Source: Verrucomicrobiaceae bacterium (GTDB taxonomy: Bacteria; Verrucomicrobiota; Verrucomicrobiia; Chthoniobacterales; Terrimicrobiaceae). From it: a DNA stretch of 35,114 bases. Positions 22,266 to 30,533 of this stretch are shown in pieces; position 1 is the first letter of the stretch, and each line of letters starts with the position of its first letter. The position numbers were made by a program, and so were the translations under genes. The notes under the pieces are model-generated. The model searched no databases, had not been told where the DNA came from, and was given only the letters and a program-made list of their open reading frames with translations. The stretch is taken from the NCBI GenBank assembly GCA_007280915.1, contig QYQL01000043.1, forward strand, positions 1 to 35,114, read 5' to 3'.

Positions 22266-23044
22266 AGACGCCTCCATTCAAACTGCTATTCCTCTGCACC
22301 GGAAATTCAGCCCGAAGCATCCTTGCCGAGTATCTTGCCCGGTCGCTGGGAGGAGGTCGATTCGAGGTCTTCAGCGCAGGGTCCCTGCCCAAGCCGGCAC
22401 CCCACCCGCTGGCCTTGAAAGTGCTGCAGGAACATTTTCAGCTGAAGACAGCCGGAGCCAGAAGCAAATCGTGGGAGGAATTCGAGGGCGTGAAATTCGA
22501 TTTTGTGATCACCCTCTGCGACAGCGCGAAGGAAATCTGTCCGGTTTGGCCGGGCCAGCCGGTCATCGCCCACTGGGGATCGCCCGATCCCGCGGAGGCA
22601 GACGGGGAGGACGCGGAAAAGCTTTTCTGGAATGTGGCGCAACAGATCAAGCGCCGCATCGAGCTGTTCTATTCCCTGCCGTTTGAAAAGCTGGACGCCC
22701 TCCGCCTCGAACACGCCGTCCGCGACATCGGAAACCAAGAAATTATGAAAACCATTCAAGTCTATGACCCCCCGATGTGCTGCTCGTCCGGAGTATGCGG
22801 AACCGATGTGGATCCCGAGCTGGCTGCCTTTGCCGGATTTCTCGAAAAGCTCAGCGGGAAAGCCGAAGTCAGACGATACAATCTCGGCCAGCAGCCGCTG
22901 CCATTCGTCGAGAACCCGGTCGTCAAGGGCCTGCTCGACAGCGAAGGTGCGGATGCACTTCCGGTCGTCATCGTGGACGGTGCCGTGCTTTGCAAAGGCC
23001 GCTATCCGGATGCCGCCGAACAGGCGGTGCTCCTCGGCGCATGA
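22262..23044 (+). CDS. ArsC-ArsD fusion: thioredoxin-type arsenate reductase joined to arsenite metallochaperone
   Basis: One uninterrupted 260-codon frame. Residues 1-160 are a low-molecular-weight phosphatase-like arsenate reductase: the P-loop is CTGNSAR (C12-R18), and LCDSAKEICP gives C86 and C93, the second and third catalytic Cys. Residues 162-260 are an ArsD domain starting MKTIQVYDPPMCCSSGVCG, with C173, C174 and C179 as arsenite ligands. ArsD normally is a separate protein that passes arsenite to ArsA, encoded next. There are only about three residues between domains. The codon before the junction, CAA at 22736-22738, would be TAA with one change. Initiation at ATG 22745 could also give free ArsD. 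Confidence 0.88.
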   Translation: MKTPPFKLLFLCTGNSARSILAEYLARSLGGGRFEVFSAGSLPKPAPHPLALKVLQEHFQLKTAGARSKSWEEFEGVKFDFVITLCDSAKEICPVWPGQPVIAHWGSPDPAEADGEDAEKLFWNVAQQIKRRIELFYSLPFEKLDALRLEHAVRDIGNQEIMKTIQVYDPPMCCSSGVCGTDVDPELAAFAGFLEKLSGKAEVRRYNLGQQPLPFVENPVVKGLLDSEGADALPVVIVDGAVLCKGRYPDAAEQAVLLGA

Positions 23045-24801
23045 CATTCTCCGCCTACCTGCCCGAACCGGCGGACTGCACGCGGTATTTGTTTTTCACC
23101 GGAAAGGGAGGGGTTGGAAAAACATCGCTGTCCTGTGCGACCGCGTTGAGGCTGGCGGACCGTGGTCGCAGGGTTCTGCTCGTGAGCACGGATCCGGCCT
23201 CGAATCTCGAGGAGGTTCTGGGTGCCCGGATCGGAAGTGCTCCCACTGAAGTCGCGCCGGGGCTTTTTGCCATGAACATCAACCCGGAGGCGGCTGCTGC
23301 CGCCTACCGCGAGCGCGTGATCGGACCCGTGCGCGGGAGCCTTCCGGAATCGGTCATCCGGAACATGGAAGAGCAGCTCTCCGGGGCGTGCACGGTCGAG
23401 ATCGCTGCGTTTGACGAGTTCTCCGGGCTGATCGCCTCGGGCAGCGGGGAATTCGATCATGTGGTTTTCGATACGGCGCCGACTGGCCACACGCTTCGCC
23501 TGATGGGGCTTGCGAAGGCGTGGGATCAATTCCTCGGGACGAACACCTCCGGCTCATCGTGCCTCGGTCCGCTCGCCGGCCTGGCCAAACAAAAAGCTGT
23601 TTATGAAGAGACGGTCCGCAGGCTTGCGGACCCACTGCTCACAACGATCGTGCTGGTCAGCAGGGCGGGAGTGGCCGCTTTAAAGGAAGCCGCGAGGACG
23701 GCGAGGGAGCTTTTCGAGCTGGGAGTCGGCCACCAGATGCTTGTTCTCAATGGTGTCCTTCGGTCCACGGACGATGACGAAACAGCCCGGGCGATCCGGA
23801 ACCGTGAAGCCCGCGCCATTTCCTCCGCGCTTCCGGACTTTCTTCCGGTCACAGAAGTCCCGTTACGGGCGGATAACATCCTCGGGATCGGAAGCCTCCG
23901 CCAGTTGCTGTCAGGCGGGGGGGCTGCATGCGAAGCCCCCGCACATGGCATTCCGCCCGGGACAGACAATATCGGAGAGGTTATTGATGCGCTCTGCCGG
24001 GACGGTCGCGGAGTGATCATGACGATGGGAAAGGGCGGTGTTGGAAAAACCACGGTGGCCGCCGCCGTTGCGCTCGACCTTGCCGCGCGCGGATTCCGCG
24101 TCCATCTCTCAACCACGGATCCCGCCGCTCACATCACGGCCGCCCTCGCGGGCGATACGAAAGGTCTCAGCGTGGGGAGGATCGATCCGCTTGCGGAAAC
24201 GGAAGCTTATCGTGCGGAAGTTCTCGTGCAGGCTGGAAAGGATTTAACCCCTGAAGCGAGGGCGTTGCTTGAGGAGGATTTGCGCTCACCGTGCACCGAG
24301 GAGATCGCGGTCTTCCGGGCGTTTGCGCGCGAGGTCGCACGCGGGGAGGATGGCTTTGTTGTTCTCGATACCGCGCCGACCGGCCACACGCTTCTTCTGC
24401 TCGACGCCAGCGAGTCGTTTCACCGGGAACATGAACGCCAGACCCGCGGCGGAACGTCGGACGAAATCGGACTGCTCCTACCGCGCTTGCGCGACCCCTC
24501 GTTCGTCAAAGTGTTAATCGTCACGCTTCCCGAGGCCACTCCCGTCCACGAGGCGGCCGCGCTCCAGGAGGACCTGCGCCGCGCGGGAATCGAGCCGTTT
24601 GCCTGGGTCATCAACCAGAGCCTGCAGGGCTGCGGGACGAAAAATGCCATGCTGCACCGCCGCGAAGCGGGCGAGGTCCGGTATATCACCGAAGTCGTGG
24701 AAAAGTTTTCCAAGCGCGCGGCTCTTCTGTGCTGGCAAGCCCGTGAACCGGCCGGGGCCGAGGCCCTTCAACAACTGTTGCTCTCAAAATCCCATGTCTG
24801 A
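23041..24801 (+). CDS. arsA: Arsenite-transporting ATPase ArsA, two-domain
   Basis: The 586-residue protein has two homologous halves. Each has a P-loop (GKGGVGKTS near residue 20, GKGGVGKTT near 332) and a DTAPTGHT signal-transduction motif. Cys in [18 protein letters not shown] and [11 protein letters not shown] fit the three arsenite-binding Cys known from E. coli ArsA (113, 172, 422). ArsA binds arsenite from ArsD and drives the efflux carrier with ATP from the cytoplasmic side. The ATG overlaps the ArsC-ArsD stop. The stop overlaps the acr3 gene by eight bases. Length is normal. Confidence 0.94.
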   Translation: MTFSAYLPEPADCTRYLFFTGKGGVGKTSLSCATALRLADRGRRVLLVSTDPASNLEEVLGARIGSAPTEVAPGLFAMNINPEAAAAAYRERVIGPVRGSLPESVIRNMEEQLSGACTVEIAAFDEFSGLIASGSGEFDHVVFDTAPTGHTLRLMGLAKAWDQFLGTNTSGSSCLGPLAGLAKQKAVYEETVRRLADPLLTTIVLVSRAGVAALKEAARTARELFELGVGHQMLVLNGVLRSTDDDETARAIRNREARAISSALPDFLPVTEVPLRADNILGIGSLRQLLSGGGAACEAPAHGIPPGTDNIGEVIDALCRDGRGVIMTMGKGGVGKTTVAAAVALDLAARGFRVHLSTTDPAAHITAALAGDTKGLSVGRIDPLAETEAYRAEVLVQAGKDLTPEARALLEEDLRSPCTEEIAVFRAFAREVARGEDGFVVLDTAPTGHTLLLLDASESFHREHERQTRGGTSDEIGLLLPRLRDPSFVKVLIVTLPEATPVHEAAALQEDLRRAGIEPFAWVINQSLQGCGTKNAMLHRREAGEVRYITEVVEKFSKRAALLCWQAREPAGAEALQQLLLSKSHV

Positions 24802-25891
24802 ATCCATCTCCAAACGAATGTCGTTTCTCGACCGCTACCTCACGGTCTGGATCTTTGCAGCCATGGGCGCGGGCATCCTCATCGGAAATTTCGTCATCCG
24901 GGATCCGGAGACGTTCTTCGCGCCGATGACCGTCGGGACGACGAACCTCCCGATCGCCATCGGCCTCATCCTCATGATGTATCCGCCGCTGGCAAAGGTC
25001 CGCTACAGCGAGATTCCCCGCGTCTTTGCGAACACAAAGATCCTCGGCCTTTCGCTTGTCCAGAACTGGCTGGTGGGTCCGGTATTGATGTTCGCCCTCG
25101 CGCTCATCTTTTTGCACAGCCGTCCGGAATACATGACCGGGCTGATCCTGGTCGGGATCGCGCGGTGCATTGCGATGGTGCTGGTCTGGAACGAACTCGC
25201 CCGGGGGAACAATGAATATGCAGCCGGGCTCGTCGCGCTGAACAGCGTGGCGCAGATCGTTTTTTACAGCTTCTACGCGTGGGTTTTCATCACCGTTCTG
25301 CCGCCGGTCTTCGGGCTGGCCGGCGCGATCGTCCCGATCGGGATCGGAGAAATCTTCCGGAGCGTGATGACGTATCTCGGGATTCCTTTCGCAGCGGGCA
25401 TCCTCAGCCGGGTGGTGCTGGTTCCCTGGATGGGCATCGACTGGTATGAGAAGAAATTTCTGCCGCGGATCGCGCCGCTGACATTGATCGCGCTGCTCTT
25501 CACGATCGTGGCGATGTTCACTTTTCAGGGCGGAAAGATCGTCGCTCACCCGCTCGATGTATTTCAAATTGCGATCCCGCTGGTGATTTACTTCGTCGTC
25601 ATGTTCTTCGTGAGCTTCTTCATGGGGAAGGCGCTCGGCGCCGACTACAGCCGGTCCACCACGCTGGCATTCACCGCGGCGGGGAATAATTTCGAGCTGG
25701 CCATCGCGGTGGCGATTGCGGTGTTCGGGATCGGCTCAGGTGCCGCCTTTGCGGCGGTCGTCGGTCCGCTGATCGAGGTGCCGGTCCTCATCGCGCTCGT
25801 CCATGTCGCCCTGTTCTTCCGGAAAAAATATTTTCCGGCAGCTGATCCGCTGTCCGCCGGCATCGCCTGTCCTGCCAAACTGGATTTATGA
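24794..25891 (+). CDS. acr3: Arsenite efflux carrier Acr3
   Basis: The 365-residue membrane protein has about ten helices. It begins [20 protein letters not shown] and contains [19 protein letters not shown], in which the Cys of the fourth helix is essential in characterised Acr3 proteins. [16 protein letters not shown] follows, then [20 protein letters not shown]. It exports As(OH)3 or arsenite, alone or energised by ArsA. Start 24794 lies inside the end of arsA, so translation is coupled; upstream in-frame codons belong to arsA in another frame. Acr3 belongs to the BASS-like family, not ArsB. Confidence 0.95.
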   Translation: MSESISKRMSFLDRYLTVWIFAAMGAGILIGNFVIRDPETFFAPMTVGTTNLPIAIGLILMMYPPLAKVRYSEIPRVFANTKILGLSLVQNWLVGPVLMFALALIFLHSRPEYMTGLILVGIARCIAMVLVWNELARGNNEYAAGLVALNSVAQIVFYSFYAWVFITVLPPVFGLAGAIVPIGIGEIFRSVMTYLGIPFAAGILSRVVLVPWMGIDWYEKKFLPRIAPLTLIALLFTIVAMFTFQGGKIVAHPLDVFQIAIPLVIYFVVMFFVSFFMGKALGADYSRSTTLAFTAAGNNFELAIAVAIAVFGIGSGAAFAAVVGPLIEVPVLIALVHVALFFRKKYFPAADPLSAGIACPAKLDL

Positions 25892-26331
25892 AACCAACCA
25901 TCCTCATCCTCTGCACCGGGAATTCCTGCCGCAGCCACATGGCGGAGGGTATTCTCCGCGCCGCGGCCGGCGACCTGCTCGACGTCCAGAGCGCCGGATC
26001 CAAACCCGCCGGATACGTCCATCCGAAAGCGATCGAAGTCATGAAGGAAATCGGCATCGATCTCAGCGGCCACACGTCCAAGCACATGAACGGCTTTCTG
26101 GATCACAGGGTGGACATCGTGGTCACGGTCTGCGGGAATGCCGACCAGGCGTGCCCGATTTTTCCAGGGCAGGTGAAGCGCTACCACTGGGGTTTTGACG
26201 ATCCGGCGCACGCGACCGGTTCGGAGGAGGATATCCTCGCCGCGTTCCGCAAAACCCGTGACGCGATCAAGCTCGTCTTCGAAGCTTACGCCGCCGGGCT
26301 CCGCGATGCGGAGATTACTCCATCGCCTTGA
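25888..26331 (+). CDS. arsC: Thioredoxin-coupled arsenate reductase (stand-alone)
   Basis: The 147-residue protein is of the low-molecular-weight phosphatase type. The P-loop CTGNSCR covers C9-R15, and [12 protein letters not shown] gives C82 and C89, nearly the numbering of Staphylococcus pI258 ArsC (10, 82, 89). It reduces arsenate to arsenite with thioredoxin. It is the second arsenate reductase of the operon, more classical than the one fused to ArsD. Its ATG overlaps the acr3 stop (ATGA at 25888-25891). Its 3' end overlaps that of the convergent fabF by 17 bases. Confidence 0.93.
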   Translation: MKPTILILCTGNSCRSHMAEGILRAAAGDLLDVQSAGSKPAGYVHPKAIEVMKEIGIDLSGHTSKHMNGFLDHRVDIVVTVCGNADQACPIFPGQVKRYHWGFDDPAHATGSEEDILAAFRKTRDAIKLVFEAYAAGLRDAEITPSP

Positions 26332-27559
26332 TCAGCAGCGTGGCGTTGTGCCCGCCGAATCCGAATGAGTTGCTCAGGACTGTTTTGAGCTTCGCCTCGC
26401 GGGCGACATTCGGCACGCAGTCGAGGTCGCACTCGGGATCCGGATTCTCAAGATTGATTGTCGGAGGAACGACGCCGTGCTTCATCGCGAGGGCGCAGGC
26501 CGCCAGTTCGACTCCGCCGGCCGCGCCGAGCAGGTGGCCGGTCATCGACTTCGTGGCGCTGACCATCGTCTTCTTCGCGTAGTCGCCGAGAGCGAGCTTG
26601 ATCGCCTTCGTCTCGCAGATGTCGCCGAGGCCGGTCGATGTCGCGTGGGCGTTGATGTAATCGATGTCCTCGGGGTTCACCCGGCCATGGCCCATGGCAA
26701 TGGTCATCGCGCGCCCGGCTCCTTCGCCTTCCGGCATCGGAGCAGTCATGTGGTAGGCGTCCGCCGTGCAGCCGTAGCCGGCGATTTCGCAGTAAATCGG
26801 GGCGCCGCGGCGCTTGGCGTGCTCGTATTCTTCAAGCACCATGATTCCGGCGCCCTCGCTCATGATGAATCCATCGCGGTCACGGTCGAACGGACGGCAG
26901 GCTTTTTCCGGTTCATCATTGCGCAGGCTCACGGCCTTCATCGCCGAGAAGCCGCCGATCCCGAGCGGGGTGATCGTCGCCTCGCATCCGCCGGCAACAA
27001 AACCTTCCGCATCACCGAATTTGATGATCCGCCAAGCCTCGCCGAGCGAGTTGTTCGCGGTGGCGCAGGCGGTCACGATGCACATGTTCGGCCCGCGGAG
27101 GTCGTATTCCATCGAGACGATCCCGCTGGCCATGTTGGAAATCATCATGGCGATCGTGAACGGCGACACGCGCGAGGGGCCGCGCTCGAGGAGCCGCTTG
27201 CATTCCTCCTCCATGCTGTAGAGCCCGCCGATTCCGCTCCCGATCATGACGCCGAAACGGTTGCGGTCCACCTGGTCGAGGTTGATTCCGGAATCCGCAA
27301 TCGCCATCTTGGCAGCCGCCATCGCGAATTGCGTAAAGCGGTCGGTGCGCTTCGCCGACTTGGGGTTCTTGAAATACTGGGCCGGCGAGAAGTTCTTGAT
27401 CTCGCCAGCGATCTTGCAATCAAATTTTGTCGAATCGAAGGCCTCAAACCGGCTGATGCCGCTCCGTCCCTCGGTCAGGGACTGCCAGAATGTGGGGATG
27501 TCGTTTCCAATCGGGGTGACGACACCGATGCCGGTCAGGACTACTCTTCGCTCGCTCAT
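26315..27559 (-). CDS. fabF: Beta-ketoacyl-ACP synthase II
   Basis: The 414-residue thiolase-fold protein begins [20 protein letters not shown]. The catalytic Cys165 lies in [10 protein letters not shown], and the two His in [14 protein letters not shown] and [12 protein letters not shown]. The late [12 protein letters not shown] glycine loop is present. Cys and both His match the FabF triad. It condenses malonyl-ACP with acyl-ACP in fatty acid elongation. The usual neighbours acpP and fabG are not in the window, so it stands apart from a fab cluster here. It is convergent with the ars operon. The 96 bases before it to the next gene hold no obvious gene. Confidence 0.95.
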   Translation of the reverse strand: MSERRVVLTGIGVVTPIGNDIPTFWQSLTEGRSGISRFEAFDSTKFDCKIAGEIKNFSPAQYFKNPKSAKRTDRFTQFAMAAAKMAIADSGINLDQVDRNRFGVMIGSGIGGLYSMEEECKRLLERGPSRVSPFTIAMMISNMASGIVSMEYDLRGPNMCIVTACATANNSLGEAWRIIKFGDAEGFVAGGCEATITPLGIGGFSAMKAVSLRNDEPEKACRPFDRDRDGFIMSEGAGIMVLEEYEHAKRRGAPIYCEIAGYGCTADAYHMTAPMPEGEGAGRAMTIAMGHGRVNPEDIDYINAHATSTGLGDICETKAIKLALGDYAKKTMVSATKSMTGHLLGAAGGVELAACALAMKHGVVPPTINLENPDPECDLDCVPNVAREAKLKTVLSNSFGFGGHNATLLIKAME

Positions 27560-27655
27560 GTGATGGATTTTCGCGTGTTTTCGGTTGCGGAACGTTCAAC
27601 TAGGCGGGATGGCTGCTGGCTTGGCAATGAAATTTTTCCAGCAGAAGTGAAAAAG

Positions 27656-27895
27656 TCAGAATGTCCGGGGGGAGGTCCGCTCGTTCAGGCTTCCACATCT
27701 GGGGCATTTGGCGAGCGGTGAGGCGGATCGGTCTTCGAATTCCATGCAGCAAACCTCGCAGCGGAGGCGGTTCCGGACCGCGTGTTTCGCCCGGCTCCGG
27801 CGGATGCCCTCATACCCGACCCAGACAAAAAATATCCCGGCGAGGCAGACAAACAGACAGACAAAGACCAACCAGTGAAGCGGAATGGAAATCAT
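27656..27895 (-). CDS. Small membrane zinc-ribbon protein
   Basis: The 79-residue protein has an N-terminal membrane helix (LVFVCLFVCLAGIFFVWVGY), a basic segment (RRSRAKHAVRNR), then LRCEVCCMEFED and LAKCPRCGSLN. The CxxC...CxxC pairs should bind zinc as a ribbon facing the cytoplasm. The start overlaps the stop of the TonB-like gene by four bases, so it is the last gene of the exbB-exbD-tonB-like set. No named family is recognised; a role with the Exb/Tol-type complex is only suggested by position. Confidence 0.8.
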   Translation of the reverse strand: MISIPLHWLVFVCLFVCLAGIFFVWVGYEGIRRSRAKHAVRNRLRCEVCCMEFEDRSASPLAKCPRCGSLNERTSPRTF

Positions 27896-28617
27896 TGGTC
27901 GCTAGGCGCGGCGGCACCCCACTCGAAAGTCACAAACCCCCATTCCAAGTCTCCGGAACCGCCGGAAAACCCGAGCCCCCGCAAGGCGGCAGCCGCTTTT
28001 CTGTCGACTCCGTCGTTGCCGGAACTCTGCTGGGAAAATACATGCGCAACCGAACCATCCGGACGGACGGCTGCCAGAAAAACCGCCTTGCCTGGAACGA
28101 GTCCAGCCCCGGGATCCAAACCGGAATCTGGAGTGAGGCCCGGCACCCTGCTGGCAAGCGGCCCCGTGGCTGTGAGTCTGACGAATGGAGTGGCCGGTAG
28201 AATTTTGCGATGTGGGGCATCCCCCGCCATAACCGGCACCGGCTTGGCGAACGGCCTCTCAAGCTCCGGGTCCGATGTCACAGCCGGAAGGCCGTCCAGG
28301 ACCGGCTTCGCCGTGTCATACTGCGGGGTATATTCCACGGGGGGGATTCCCTCGCTCAAAGGCAGGCCTCTTCCCGGTGCAAAAACAGCCGGATCTTCCG
28401 ACTGCAAAAGTGCGGAGAGACGCGGCGACTCCGCAGAGCCCGGCGGCACAAAGATGACTTGTGCCGCATCTATGGGGGTGGACTGGGGGCGGGGGTATAT
28501 GATGGAAAACAGGAAAAAAAGTCCCGCATGGAACGCGAGGGCGGCCACGATTGCTGCCGGGAGCAGGAGGTGGAGGTGGTGCCGGCCGGGCCAGTCGAAA
28601 ATCAGCCCGTCTTTCAT
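27892..28617 (-). CDS. TonB-like energy transducer
   Basis: The 241-residue protein has an N-terminal cytoplasmic stretch and one membrane helix (about residues 19-40, LPAAIVAALAFHAGLFFLFS). A Pro-rich periplasmic linker follows. The end, VFLAAVRPDGSVAHVFSQQS and AAAALRGLGFS, resembles the TonB C-terminal repeat where one expects VxVxxDGxVxxVxVxxSSG. TonB transmits the proton-motive force to outer membrane receptors. The order exbB-exbD-this gene supports the call. The C-terminal domain is divergent and short, so a TolA-like protein is possible. Overlaps exbD by four bases. Confidence 0.7.
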   Translation of the reverse strand: MKDGLIFDWPGRHHLHLLLPAAIVAALAFHAGLFFLFSIIYPRPQSTPIDAAQVIFVPPGSAESPRLSALLQSEDPAVFAPGRGLPLSEGIPPVEYTPQYDTAKPVLDGLPAVTSDPELERPFAKPVPVMAGDAPHRKILPATPFVRLTATGPLASRVPGLTPDSGLDPGAGLVPGKAVFLAAVRPDGSVAHVFSQQSSGNDGVDRKAAAALRGLGFSGGSGDLEWGFVTFEWGAAAPSDQ

Positions 28618-29018
28618 TGCTTGTCCTCGTTGGTGGCGAGAACCGTCGGGTATCCGAGTTCCAGAGCCACCGTCATCACCCTCGCCACAAGCTCGAACGG
28701 AGCATGGCGGTCGGCCTTGATGACAACCGTGCGTGTCCGGCCCTGCTGCGCGGAAAGTCTGCTCCGCAGCGCATCCAACGACACCTGACCGTTCTCGAAA
28801 TAGACCGCCGCCAGCGGGGGCGCCGTCACGCTGACAACTTGCGGATCACGCTGGGGAGCCAGCAGGAAGGGAGAATCCGGAACCGTCACCGCCACCCCGG
28901 GCTGGAGCAGAAACGAGGTGCTCAGGACAATGAAAAATATCAGGACGAGCACCACGTCCAATGCAGGGGCAACAAAGATGAGGGCCGGGTGGGGGCCGGC
29001 AGTGCGGACGAGTTTCAC
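28614..29018 (-). CDS. exbD: ExbD/TolR family biopolymer transport protein
   Basis: The 134-residue protein has one membrane helix (FVAPALDVVLVLIFFIVLST) with the conserved Asp in PALDVVLVL, which serves as the proton site in ExbD/TolR. A periplasmic domain follows. It works with ExbB in the inner membrane to energise a TonB- or TolA-type protein. Starts and stops overlap those of its neighbours by four bases. A Pro-rich N-terminal region (TAGPHPALIFV) precedes the helix. Confidence 0.88.
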   Translation of the reverse strand: MKLVRTAGPHPALIFVAPALDVVLVLIFFIVLSTSFLLQPGVAVTVPDSPFLLAPQRDPQVVSVTAPPLAAVYFENGQVSLDALRSRLSAQQGRTRTVVIKADRHAPFELVARVMTVALELGYPTVLATNEDKQ

Positions 29019-29641
29019 GCGGCGGAAGCCGGATCATCCGGCCCGTGCAGGATTTCGATGGTTTCGATGGCCGCGCGCTCGATGTCGTGGAGCACCGCGT
29101 TGACCCTCGCCGACAAATAGCTGTGTGCGACAAACGCCGGAATCGCCACGGTGAGCGCCGCGGCCGAAGTCAGCAGGGCCTCGTAAACACCCCCCGCGAT
29201 TTCCGCCGCTGTGGCATAACCTCCATGCGCGGAAATCTGCTGGAAGGCGCTCAACAGTCCGAGAATCGTGCCCAGCAGACCGATCAGCGGGGTGGCATAC
29301 GCGATGGTTCCGAGCAGGGCGAGGTTGCGCTCCAGCCGTGGAACCTCGAGCTGTCCCGCCTCCTGGGCGATGTCCCGCAGCTCCGAGCGCGGCGCGCCGT
29401 GCTTGAGGATCACCGCGTGCAGGACACGCGGCACCGGACCCGAGGTCCCGGCACATTCCTGCAGCGCCTCGGCATAATTTTTCCTCCTCAGAAGATTCGC
29501 CAGCCCGCGGAGGAAATCCCCGGTGTGGATCGATGCCCGGTGAAGCGAGAGCACGCGCTCGAAAAAGACCCCCAGCGCGGTCACGCTGCAGAGCAGGATC
29601 AGCCAGACAAGCGGGCCGCCTTTTTGCACAAGTTCCAACAT
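29015..29641 (-). CDS. exbB: ExbB/TolQ/MotA family proton channel protein
   Basis: The 208-residue protein has three membrane segments: LVWLILLCSVTALGVFFERV near the N terminus, then LALLGTIAYATPLIGLLGTI and LLTSAAALTVAIPAFVAHSYL. The motif ATPLIGLLGTILGLLSAF and the Thr-rich third helix are typical of ExbB/TolQ. Together with ExbD it forms the proton-driven motor. GAGG eight bases before the ATG supports the start. It is the first gene of the minus-strand set; the promoter should lie in 29642-29850, next to a palindromic element. Confidence 0.92.
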   Translation of the reverse strand: MLELVQKGGPLVWLILLCSVTALGVFFERVLSLHRASIHTGDFLRGLANLLRRKNYAEALQECAGTSGPVPRVLHAVILKHGAPRSELRDIAQEAGQLEVPRLERNLALLGTIAYATPLIGLLGTILGLLSAFQQISAHGGYATAAEIAGGVYEALLTSAAALTVAIPAFVAHSYLSARVNAVLHDIERAAIETIEILHGPDDPASAA

Positions 29642-29706
29642 GGTCGCAGCCTCATATCACCGACAGAACCGGAGTGCGAGTCCGGATTTTCACCGGATGT
29701 CTCTCC

Positions 29707-29851
29707 GGGCGCGATCAAAAGTGGGTGCGGTTGGGTTGCGCAGGGAGCACAGGCGTCCCGCCTGTGTGTGGCTCTGGCTTCGCTGCGATGTTCTGTCTCC
29801 TCACAGGCGGGACGCCTGTGCTCCCTGGTTCACCCACTTTTGATCACACCC
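29707..29851. mobile_element. Palindromic MITE-like element, copy 2
   Basis: The core arms 29741-29765 and 29803-29827 are perfect reverse complements and match copy 1 at 7325-7412. Outside them a 15-base perfect inverted repeat, GATCAAAAGTGGGTG (29713-29727) and CACCCACTTTTGATC (29831-29845), extends to about 21 bases with two mismatches. No coding capacity. It occupies most of the gap between exbB and the next gene, 29642-29882, in which I see no other gene. Confidence 0.8.
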
Positions 29852-29882
29852 TGTCTCTCCAGGGTCCTACTCGGCCGCGCTT

Positions 29883-30533
29883 GTGGGAACCGCCATCCTG
29901 TGCCATGCTGCCTGTTTCAAAGGCCTTCTTCTGAATCACCCGGAAAATATTCCCTTGCGGACTGCCCGGCGCGGCATCGTCTCGACGGAGGCGATGGTCG
30001 CCGTTGGTGCGTGCTTTTTGCTCATCGCCCTTGTGGTGACAACGATGCACGACAAGAAGCCGAGATTCCGTCTGGATCCGACGGAAACCTCACCGAGCCC
30101 GACGCCATCCGCCACGGCAACTCCCTTCCCCCAGTCAACGCCCGGCGACATCCAGGCCCTCTTCGTGCAGGGGCGGGCGGAGAGCCCGCTGATGGTCTCG
30201 CCCACAACCACGAACACCGATTTTGCCCAGCCTCCGGTGTATCGGGAAATCCACGAAGCCGAGCTGGGAAGGATCTACGCAGCCGCTCCGCAGAAAAACC
30301 GGCGGGCACTCACCAAGGTGGCCGCGCTCGGAGGCTTCCACAGCCCGGAAGCCATGGCGGCCGCGTTCGGCTACACGTCGGTCGATACGATGCTTGCGAA
30401 CTGGGACCAAACGATCGAAACGGGCCCGCAGTTCCAGCCGAATACGTTCGGCACGAATGCCCGGCCGGTCTACCCGTCCGAATCTCAGCTCTTGCTGGAA
30501 TCCGGGCCTGTGGAAGAGTCTCCGCGACCATGA
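29883..30533 (+). CDS. Hypothetical membrane-anchored protein with prepilin-like segment
   Basis: The frame ends in TGA at 30531-30533. Its start is uncertain: GTG 29883, TTG 29955 or ATG 29994. The stretch TARRGIVSTEAMVAVGACFL has a basic residue pair, Gly, and Glu five residues after it, followed by a hydrophobic helix, as in type IV prepilins. This would need a start at 29955 or earlier. A Ser/Thr/Pro-rich linker (DPTETSPSPTPSATATPFP) and a helical C-terminal region (KVAALGGFHSPEAMAAAFGY) follow. A pseudopilin-like or simply single-pass secreted protein is possible; no family is recognised. The stop overlaps the next ATG. Confidence 0.65.
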   Translation: MGTAILCHAACFKGLLLNHPENIPLRTARRGIVSTEAMVAVGACFLLIALVVTTMHDKKPRFRLDPTETSPSPTPSATATPFPQSTPGDIQALFVQGRAESPLMVSPTTTNTDFAQPPVYREIHEAELGRIYAAAPQKNRRALTKVAALGGFHSPEAMAAAFGYTSVDTMLANWDQTIETGPQFQPNTFGTNARPVYPSESQLLLESGPVEESPRP

